Made by a program: the position numbers and the translations under genes | Notes under the pieces: model-generated | Seen by the model: the letters and a program-made list of their open reading frames with translations, nothing else | Told to the model about the DNA's origin: nothing | The model's database searches: none | NCBI GenBank assembly: GCA_003222675.1 | Contig: QHWT01000082.1 | Location: forward strand, 1 to 34,577 | Reading direction: 5' to 3' | Source: Acidobacteriota bacterium | GTDB taxonomy: Bacteria > Acidobacteriota > Vicinamibacteria > Vicinamibacterales > 2-12-FULL-66-21 | Length of the DNA stretch: 34,577 nucleotides | Shown: in pieces, positions 28,350-34,577 of the stretch | Layout of the letters: each line of letters opens with the position of its first letter | How positions within the stretch are numbered: position 1 is the stretch's first letter

Positions 28350-29762
28350 CTAGCTGCTCGCCGCCGCCGGCGTTGGTGAAGAAGGACGCCCGGTTAGAAA
28401 GGCGGCGGCCGCAAAGGCCATCACGGCCGCGCCAAGCCCGCACATCGCGGGCGTGAAGATGCCGATCGGTTTGCCGCCGTTCCATAGTTGCGCCGCCACG
28501 ACCGCAACGAGCCCTCCGGCGATCGCCGCGAGCGCGTCGAATGCGCGCACGCGCCGCATGAACAGCCCGGCCACGATGGGCACGAACAGGCTGACACCCA
28601 GCAGCGTGTAGAAGATGCTGAGCGCATCCACGACGGTGTCCGACAGGGACGCGACGAGAATGCCGAGCAGACCGCCCGCGACCGACGCCGCCCGCGCGAC
28701 GGTGAGTACCTGCGTGTCGGTCGCCGCTGGATTCACGAAGCGTTTATAGAGGTCCTGGGAGAGCGACGTCGCCAGCATGAACAGGATCGTATCGGCGGCG
28801 CTCACTTCTGCCGAGAACACCGCCGCCAGGCCGAGGGCTCCCACCCAGAACGGCAGGTCGTGCATGAACAGCATCGGGAGCGCGAGCTCGCGATTCGAAA
28901 GGTCCGGGTGCAGCACGTGCGCGATCATGCCGAGCAGCGCCGGCATCAGCGCGTATCCGAACAGCGCTGCCGCGTTCAGGCCAACGCCTATGCGCACAGT
29001 GCGATCGTCACGCGCGCCGTACACTTTCTGCAGGAGACCGGGCGACACGACGAACGCAGGCGTCAGCATCGCGACGTACATCCATCCAGATTCGCCGTTT
29101 TCCCACGGGTTCCACATCGCCGCGTCGGGAAGCGCGGTTCGCAGCGCATGGACGCCGCCGACCCCATGCAGCGCGAGCGGCAGCGCGACGACGAAGCCGA
29201 GGACCTTGACGGTCAGCTGCACGACGTTGACGGCAGCCGACGATTTGAGTCCACCCGCTCCGAAGTACGCCGTCACCACGCCGGCGCCGATCACGCAGCC
29301 GACGATCTTCGGAAGCCCGATGACGACGGTCAGGACCCGGGCGAGGCCGATCAACTGTCCCGCAAGAATCGCGATCGTAGCCATCCACAGCAGGATGGCA
29401 ATCGTGGCGCGCACGCGCCGGTCGTATCGCCATTCGAGGAAATCGCCAACGGTCCGGAGATCGTGCGCCGCGGCAATGCGGCGGATCCGAGGCCCGACCC
29501 ACAGCGCGAGAATGATGGATCCAATTCCCGCGGAACCCACCCACCACCAGCCGGCCAGTCCGTCACGGTAGCCGAGGCCCGTGGCCCCGATCGTCGACCC
29601 ACCGCCAATGTTGGCGGCAAGGAACGTGGCAAACAGCAGCCCCGGGCCGAGGCTGCGTCCCGCGACGAAGAAGTCGCGAGATCCCTGCACGCGCCGCGCG
29701 ACCCAGATCCCCAGCGCGATCTGCGCCAGCGAGTACAAGATGATGATCAGCAGGTACGCCAT
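28350..29762 (-). CDS. Sodium:solute symporter (SSS family)
   Basis: The 470-aa inner-membrane transporter has about 13 hydrophobic helices and imports a small solute with Na+. Family marks are RSLGPGLLFATFLAANIGGGSTIGATG (about 36-62) and SAEVSAADTILFMLATSLSQDLYKRF (317-342), the helix that normally forms the sodium-2 site and ends with D-[IL]-Y-K. A third is the Q-containing loop SPGLLQKVYGARDDRTVRIG (240-259). Length is somewhat shorter than PutP-type members. The substrate cannot be read directly. The downstream SDR and class III transaminase suggest an amino- or hydroxy-compound that is oxidised and transaminated after uptake. It is first gene of the operon, divergent from the M20 deacylase gene. 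Confidence 0.92.
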   Translation of the reverse strand: MAYLLIIILYSLAQIALGIWVARRVQGSRDFFVAGRSLGPGLLFATFLAANIGGGSTIGATGLGYRDGLAGWWWVGSAGIGSIILALWVGPRIRRIAAAHDLRTVGDFLEWRYDRRVRATIAILLWMATIAILAGQLIGLARVLTVVIGLPKIVGCVIGAGVVTAYFGAGGLKSSAAVNVVQLTVKVLGFVVALPLALHGVGGVHALRTALPDAAMWNPWENGESGWMYVAMLTPAFVVSPGLLQKVYGARDDRTVRIGVGLNAAALFGYALMPALLGMIAHVLHPDLSNRELALPMLFMHDLPFWVGALGLAAVFSAEVSAADTILFMLATSLSQDLYKRFVNPAATDTQVLTVARAASVAGGLLGILVASLSDTVVDALSIFYTLLGVSLFVPIVAGLFMRRVRAFDALAAIAGGLVAVVAAQLWNGGKPIGIFTPAMCGLGAAVMAFAAAAFLTGRPSSPTPAAASS

Positions 29763-29801
29763 CAGATCAAGAGGACGTGTATGGGGTGGCTGCCGAGTCG
29801 T

Positions 29802-29817
29802 ATTGTACCGGTATAGT
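29802..29817. promoter_or_regulatory. Back-to-back candidate -10 elements in a divergent gap
   Basis: TACAAT on the minus strand (29802-29807) and TATAGT on the plus strand (29812-29817) flank a short palindrome TACCGGTA (29806-29813), between the symporter and M20 deacylase genes. Neither has a recognisable -35 at 16-18 bp. The palindrome could be an operator half-site, but this is tentative. Confidence 0.3.
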
Positions 29818-29844
29818 CGATGCGATTCTCAATCGGCATTCACG

Positions 29845-29862
29845 GAGTCACTAAATCACCAC
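29845..29862. repeat. Short AAATCACC word remnant
   Basis: GAGTCACTAAATCACCAC consists of two degenerate units of the TCACCAAA word found in the islands at 9980, 15878 and 22566. It ends six bases before the start of the M20 deacylase gene. Confidence 0.5.
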
Positions 29863-29868
29863 GTGCCG

Positions 29869-31140
29869 ATGACCGGTTCGATTGATCGCGTTCTCGCTGC
29901 CGTTGATGACGCCGCGGACGAAGCCGTGGCGTTCGCGGCGGACCTCGTGCGCGTGCCGACCGTCAACCCTCCGGGCGAGCTGTACGACGACTGCGCGCGC
30001 CTGATTGGCAGAATGCTCGGCTCATGCGGATTCGAGCTCGAGTACCACGCTGCCGAAGGCCGCCCCGAGCACACGCCAATCCACCCACGTATCAACGTCA
30101 TCGGCACCCGTCGGGGAAAATCGTCGCGGCCGGTCGTTCATTTGAACGGCCATTTCGACGTGGTGCCGGCGGGCGCGGGCTGGACGGTCGATCCGTTTGG
30201 CGGCGAGGTTCGCGACGGACGTATCTGGGGCCGCGGCGCGTGCGACATGAAGGCCGGCATCGCGGCGGCGATCTTTGCCGCCGAGGCTATCCGGCGCGCT
30301 GGCATCGATCTCAACGGAACCCTCGAGATCAGCGGCACCGTTGACGAAGAGAGCGGAGGCTTCGCCGGCGTCGCCTGGCTTGCGGAACACGGGCGGCTCA
30401 GCCGCGAACGGACCGATTACGTGATCATCCCCGAGCCGCTCTACGTGGATCGGATCTGCATCGGTCATCGCGGCGTCTACTGGTTCGAGGTGGAGACCGT
30501 GGGACGCACCGCGCACGGCAGCATGCCGTTTCACGGCATCAACGCGATCGATCAGATGGGTATCTTCTTCGAGCGCGTGCGGAGGGAGCTCGAACCGAGG
30601 CTCGCCGAGCGCCACACGGAAGTCCCTGTCGCCCCGGCGGGCGCGCGTCACGCCACGATCAATATCAATGGCGTCATCGGCGGTCAGCCGGTCGACGGCA
30701 TCCAGACGCCCTGCGTCGCCGACACATGTCGGGCAGTGTTCGACCGTCGCTTCCTGCTCGAAGAAGGATTCGACCGAACCAAGACGGAAATCGTCGCGCT
30801 GCTCGAGTCGATCGCCGCTGACGTGCCGGACTTCAAGTACTCGATACAGGATCTGATGGTCGTCCACCCGACGCGCACGCCGGATGATTCTCCGGTGATC
30901 GGCGCGCTGGATCGCGCGCTGCACCGCGTGCTCGGAAGAAGCGGCGGCCTCGTCGCGAGTCCCGGCACATACGATCAGAAGCATGTCGCGAGGATCGCCG
31001 GCGTGCCAGACTGTGTGGCGTATGGCCCCGGCATTCTCGACCTCGCTCATCAGCCGGACGAATATTGCGACATCGCGGATCTCGTGAACGCCACGAAAGT
31101 GATTGCCCTTGCGGTGCTGGAGTTGACCGGAACCAGCTGA
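29869..31140 (+). CDS. M20 family deacylase (acetylornithine deacetylase / succinyl-diaminopimelate desuccinylase-like)
   Basis: The 423-aa cytoplasmic zinc hydrolase, without a signal peptide, probably removes an acyl or aminoacyl group from an amino acid. Metal and catalytic residues: H95 and D97 (NGHFDVVP), D126 (GRGACDMKAG), the catalytic E160 with E161 (VDEESGG), E189 (IIPEPLYV) and H394 (LAHQPDEY). The dimerisation domain begins near 212 (GRTAHGSMPFHGINA). The substrate within the ArgE/DapE group is not determined. The ATG at 29869 opens the protein at the family N-terminus; the frame is open much further upstream inside the symporter, which is a shadow. It precedes the TonB-dependent receptor by 10 bp, so uptake and hydrolysis are probably linked. 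Confidence 0.92.
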   Translation: MTGSIDRVLAAVDDAADEAVAFAADLVRVPTVNPPGELYDDCARLIGRMLGSCGFELEYHAAEGRPEHTPIHPRINVIGTRRGKSSRPVVHLNGHFDVVPAGAGWTVDPFGGEVRDGRIWGRGACDMKAGIAAAIFAAEAIRRAGIDLNGTLEISGTVDEESGGFAGVAWLAEHGRLSRERTDYVIIPEPLYVDRICIGHRGVYWFEVETVGRTAHGSMPFHGINAIDQMGIFFERVRRELEPRLAERHTEVPVAPAGARHATININGVIGGQPVDGIQTPCVADTCRAVFDRRFLLEEGFDRTKTEIVALLESIAADVPDFKYSIQDLMVVHPTRTPDDSPVIGALDRALHRVLGRSGGLVASPGTYDQKHVARIAGVPDCVAYGPGILDLAHQPDEYCDIADLVNATKVIALAVLELTGTS

Positions 31141-31150
31141 CGGAGACCAG

Positions 31151-34100
31151 ATGACGAAACGACTGGCAGCCCTGTTCGCGATTGCCGTGCTGGGCCTCGC
31201 GCCCCGAGCCGCCTACGCACAGGCGACGGGCAGCATCGCCGGCGTGATCAGCGATGAGTCGGGCGCCGTGCTGCCCGGAGTCACTGTCGAAGTCGCCAAT
31301 ACCGCGACCGGCCAGCTGCGCACGGCGGTCACCGGCGACGACGGCTACTACACCATTCCTCTGTTACAGCCGGGGCCGTACGACGTAAAGGCCACGCTCT
31401 CCGGCTTCAAACCGATGCTGCGCAAGGGGAACACCGTCACCGTCGGCGACACGGCGCGCGTCGATCTGAAGCTCGCCATCGGCGGCCTCGAAGAGAGCGT
31501 CACCGTCGCGGGCGAGTCGCCACTCGTCGAGACCTCGCACGCGACACTCGGCATCACGATCGATCACCAGAAGGTCGTCGATCTGCCGCTCAACGGCCGC
31601 AACTTCACGCAGCTCGGGCCGCTGATTCCGGGCGTCATCGCGCCGCCGGCGGGTCTCGGCGGCGCAGCCGGTGATGCAACACCAGGCGGATTCGGCGCCG
31701 TGACGGCCGGCTTCAGCGTCAACGGCATGCGCAACCAGTCGAACAACTTCCTGCTCGACGGAGCCAGCAACAACGACACGTTCAACACAGGCTTCATCAT
31801 GCGCCCGCCACCGGACGCGATTCAGGAATTCAAGATCCAGACGCACTCTTACAATGCGGAGTTCGGCCGCAATTCCGGTTCGGTCGTGAACGTCGTCACC
31901 AAGTCCGGCACCAATGCGCTGCACGGCGCCGCCTGGGAGTTCAATCGCGACGACGCGCTGCAGGCGAGGAACTTCTTCGCGCCGGCAAATCAGGCGAAGC
32001 CGAAGCTCAAACAAAACCAGTTCGGCGGCAGCATCGGCGGTCCGATCATGAAGAACCGTCTCTTCGGGTTCGGCTACTACGACGGATACCGCAACACTCA
32101 CGGCAGCACGACGAGCGTCGTGGTCCTCTCGGATGCACAGCGGGTCGGCAACTTCGGGTCCACGACGATTCGCGATCCGCAGACCGGCCTGCCGTTTTCA
32201 AATAACACGATTCCGGCGGACCGGATGAGCGCCGCGGCCGTGAAGCTGATCGATCGGTTCGTGCCCGAGGCGAATCTCGGCGCGAACCGCTACGTCGCGT
32301 CTCCCGACACGATCGACAATCGCGATTCGCTCGGCACGCGCCTCGACTATCAGTTGTCGCAGCGCCACTCCGTCCTCGGCCGCTACCTGCAGACGAAGAC
32401 CAACGCCAGGACGCCGGCCATCACGACCGCGATCGGGAACACGTCGAAGGCGACGCTCGGCGACTACATGGGCTCGGACACCGTCATCTTGTCGCCTCAC
32501 GCCATCAACGTGGCGCGGTTTTCCTACAACCGGATTGACGCCCACCCGGCCGTCACGAGCGGGCTGAGGAACGAGGATTACGGCATCAACGTGCCGAACA
32601 CGAACGCGCTCGCGCAGGGGCTCGCCTCGATCGCGATCACCGGGTTCTTCAACCTTGGCGACGCGCAGCAGCCGTTCGTCAAGCGCGTCAACGAGGTGTT
32701 CCAGGTCACCGACGATTTCACGTGGACGCGCGGCCGTCACGGACTCAAGTTCGGCGCGGACATCCGCAAGGAACACATGGTCATCGCGTTCATCAACCGG
32801 CCGAACGGCGACTTCACGTTCAACGGCGTCAACTCGGGCAACGCTGCCGCGGACTTCCTCCTCGGCGTGCCGTCGCAATTCCGACGGACGACAACGAACC
32901 AGGCGCAGGATGGCGTGGGCTGGTTGTCCTCGGTGTACGCGCAGGACGAGTGGCGTACGAGTCCGCACCTGACCGTCAGCGCCGGTGTACGCTACGAACT
33001 GCCGCAGCCGTTCGTCGACAAGAACGATGCCCTCAACGCATTCCATCCTGGCGTGCAGTCGCAACGTTTTCCCAATGCGCCTGTCGGTCTCGTCTATCCC
33101 GGCGATCCCGGCGTGCCGCGCGGGACATATGCGGCCGACAAGAACAATCTCGCCCCACGCGTCGGCGCAGTATGGGATCCGGTCGGCGACGGCAAGACGA
33201 CGGCGAGAGCGGCGTGGGGCATCTTCTATGACGCACTGGCGGGACAGGGAGATTTCTTCCAGAACGGCGTCCTGGCGCCGCCGTTCACTCCGCTCGTCGA
33301 GGTGAATTCACCACCGGCGGCGATCACGCTCGACAATCCGCTCAGTGTCATCACGGGCGGACCCACCGCATTTCCCCCCGGGCTGACGATCATCGGCTGG
33401 GGTGAGAACTTCGAGACGCCGTACTCGTATCATTTCAACCTCACCGTGCAGCGGCAGATGGGCAGTTATCTCGGCGCGGAGCTCGGCTACGTGGGGTCCC
33501 GCGGCGAGCACCTCCCGATCTTCATCGAGGTCAATCCGGGCCTGTTCACACCGGGCCAGACCACGCCGAGCAGGCGTCTCTTGCCGGCGTACGCGCTGGT
33601 GCGCCCGACATTTTCCGCCGCGAAGTCGAAGTACGACTCGCTGCAGACGAGCGTGCGCATGCGGCCGAATCACGGGATCAACTTCCTCGCGTCCTATACG
33701 CTCGGCCACGCGATGGATCACGTGTCGGGCCTGAACATCGGCGGTGAGCCACGACCGGTGTTGCCGGTGACGATCGGAGACGAGGCGACGTTCGATCGCG
33801 CCCTGTCATTCGAATGGGGTGACGCGCTCTTCGACGTGCGTCACCGTTTCGTCCTGAGCTTCGGCGCGGAACTGCCGACGCCCGAGAACATGGGCGCTGT
33901 GGTAAAGCACGTGGTCGGCGGCTGGCAGTTGAACGGGATCGTTCAGACGCAGACCGGGTTCCCGCTGTCGGTCACGAACTCGCAGCTCGACATCCGGTTT
34001 CTGACGAACCGTCCGGATGCGACGTGCGACCCAAATGCGAACGCGCCGCACACGACCGACCAGTGGTTCGACACCTCCTGTTTCGTCGTCCGTCCGCTGG

Positions 34101-34360
34101 CGCAGACGGGCGAGCGCCCGGGCAACGCCGGCCGCAACACGATCCGCGGCCCCGGCTTTGCGTCGACCGACCTGTCGCTCTTCAAGAACATTGACTTCGG
34201 TGCCAGCCGCCGCATTCAGCTGCGCGTCGAGGCGTTCAACGTGTTCAACCAGGCCCACTTCAACAATCCGAGCGGCGTAATCAATACCGTGACCTTCGGC
34301 CACATCACGTCGGCGCAGGACGGGCGCGTGATGCAGCTCGCGATAAAGTACTTGTTCTAA
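31151..34360 (+). CDS. TonB-dependent receptor with N-terminal carboxypeptidase-regulatory-like domain (Oar-like)
   Basis: The 1069-aa outer-membrane receptor is a paralogue-like relative of the one at 5619. A signal peptide (MTKRLAALFAIAVLGLAPRAAYAQ) precedes a regulatory beta-sandwich (about 25-110, GAVLPGVTVEV and ATLSGFKP). The plug follows (about 115-270, LPLNGRNFTQLGPLIPGV, LLDGASNNDTFN, AEFGRNSGSVVNVVTKSGTN), then the barrel, ending MQLAIKYLF with a terminal aromatic residue. GGAG at 31142-31145 lies five bases before the ATG. The position just after an M20 deacylase and before a P1-type peptidase suggests import of peptides or acylated amino acids; the ligand itself is not predictable. 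Confidence 0.93.
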   Translation: MTKRLAALFAIAVLGLAPRAAYAQATGSIAGVISDESGAVLPGVTVEVANTATGQLRTAVTGDDGYYTIPLLQPGPYDVKATLSGFKPMLRKGNTVTVGDTARVDLKLAIGGLEESVTVAGESPLVETSHATLGITIDHQKVVDLPLNGRNFTQLGPLIPGVIAPPAGLGGAAGDATPGGFGAVTAGFSVNGMRNQSNNFLLDGASNNDTFNTGFIMRPPPDAIQEFKIQTHSYNAEFGRNSGSVVNVVTKSGTNALHGAAWEFNRDDALQARNFFAPANQAKPKLKQNQFGGSIGGPIMKNRLFGFGYYDGYRNTHGSTTSVVVLSDAQRVGNFGSTTIRDPQTGLPFSNNTIPADRMSAAAVKLIDRFVPEANLGANRYVASPDTIDNRDSLGTRLDYQLSQRHSVLGRYLQTKTNARTPAITTAIGNTSKATLGDYMGSDTVILSPHAINVARFSYNRIDAHPAVTSGLRNEDYGINVPNTNALAQGLASIAITGFFNLGDAQQPFVKRVNEVFQVTDDFTWTRGRHGLKFGADIRKEHMVIAFINRPNGDFTFNGVNSGNAAADFLLGVPSQFRRTTTNQAQDGVGWLSSVYAQDEWRTSPHLTVSAGVRYELPQPFVDKNDALNAFHPGVQSQRFPNAPVGLVYPGDPGVPRGTYAADKNNLAPRVGAVWDPVGDGKTTARAAWGIFYDALAGQGDFFQNGVLAPPFTPLVEVNSPPAAITLDNPLSVITGGPTAFPPGLTIIGWGENFETPYSYHFNLTVQRQMGSYLGAELGYVGSRGEHLPIFIEVNPGLFTPGQTTPSRRLLPAYALVRPTFSAAKSKYDSLQTSVRMRPNHGINFLASYTLGHAMDHVSGLNIGGEPRPVLPVTIGDEATFDRALSFEWGDALFDVRHRFVLSFGAELPTPENMGAVVKHVVGGWQLNGIVQTQTGFPLSVTNSQLDIRFLTNRPDATCDPNANAPHTTDQWFDTSCFVVRPLAQTGERPGNAGRNTIRGPGFASTDLSLFKNIDFGASRRIQLRVEAFNVFNQAHFNNPSGVINTVTFGHITSAQDGRVMQLAIKYLF

Positions 34361-34377
34361 GGTCAGTAGCGGTGCAT

Positions 34378-34577
34378 ATGAAGGTCCCACACATCGCACT
34401 CGGAGTAGTCATCGCCGCGGCGGTTGGCTTGTCGGGCGCCGCGATGGCGCAGAAACCGTCAGCTCCACTGCAGCAGTCTCAGATCGTCACACCCGATCCA
34501 AAAGCGGCAGCGTTCGCCAAACCGGCGGCCGACAACACGACGTTGACGGCCGTGGAAGGACTCAAGGTCGGGCACGT
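34378..34577 (+). CDS. P1/S58 family peptidase (DmpA-like), N-terminal part only
   Basis: The frame starts at ATG 34378 and leaves the window after 66 codons. It has a signal peptide (MKVPHIALGVVIAAAVGLSGAAMAQ), a Pro/Ala/Lys-rich spacer, and then NTTLTAVEGLKVGH. That last motif matches the start of the mature fold in P1/S58 (DmpA, L-aminopeptidase D-Ala-esterase) proteins, whose family begins with an NxIT-V-G-[IL]-KVGH pattern. These autoprocessed N-terminal-nucleophile hydrolases release N-terminal residues from peptides. The gene begins 17 bp after the TonB receptor stop, so it is likely in the same operon. The catalytic serine lies beyond the window, so activity cannot be judged. Confidence 0.75.
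   Translation, partial: MKVPHIALGVVIAAAVGLSGAAMAQKPSAPLQQSQIVTPDPKAAAFAKPAADNTTLTAVEGLKVGH

Noticed and set aside
28339-28485. N-terminal extension of the SDR protein
   Set aside because: It lies inside the symporter gene and has low similarity to SDR N-termini. TTG 28338 gives the normal SDR start.

Overview
The window is a high-GC, densely packed stretch of bacterial chromosome. The genes point to a Gram-negative diderm. There are two large TonB-dependent receptors with N-terminal carboxypeptidase-regulatory-like domains (Oar type), a TonB-like transducer, an M23 lipoprotein and a PEGA-repeat pseudokinase. This gene mix resembles soil Acidobacteriota, possibly the Vicinamibacterales; that placement is inference from gene content. 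I see no rRNA, tRNA, CRISPR, prophage or insertion sequence.

Layout. 1-5449 (minus): a truncated ICMT-type methyltransferase, a fatty-acid desaturase, then phosphoserine aminotransferase (serC), phosphoglycerate dehydrogenase (serA) and a DUF1015 protein. This is a serine-biosynthesis block with an uncharacterised partner. 5619-8555 (plus): the first TonB-dependent receptor. 8658-15607 (minus): an M23 lipoprotein, a pseudokinase remnant/RodZ-like HTH/TM/PD40 propeller fusion, a TonB-like protein and a pseudokinase-TM-PEGA protein, a likely envelope module. 15981-18438 (plus): a 36-codon small ORF, a GT-C-like membrane protein with a C-terminal discoidin-like domain, and an MmcQ/YjbR protein, chained by GTGA and ATGA overlaps. 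18365-22550 (minus): a secreted M20 peptidase, 4-alpha-glucanotransferase (malQ) and a PLP aminotransferase. 22659-26092 (plus): an M16 peptidase pair, the second member frameshifted, and a DinB-like protein. 26158-29762 (minus): sodium symporter, SDR dehydrogenase and class III aminotransferase. 29869-34577 (plus): an M20 deacylase, the second TonB-dependent receptor and the start of a P1/S58 peptidase. The right third reads as peptide and amino-compound scavenging.

The most striking unexplained signal is in the gaps. At least seven intergenic spaces hold short arrays of degenerate 7-8 bp words. Different gaps use different words: TTTGGTGA, TCGAAGG, GGACCCC, ATTCAGC, GGAAGAC and a GGCGCAGAG-like word. 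Several are arranged as opposing arms that could fold into hairpins. They touch start or stop codons, and in one gene they supply the last codons. Other points of interest are the DUF1015 protein beside serA/serC, the paired inactive kinase-like proteins, and the translationally coupled small ORF.
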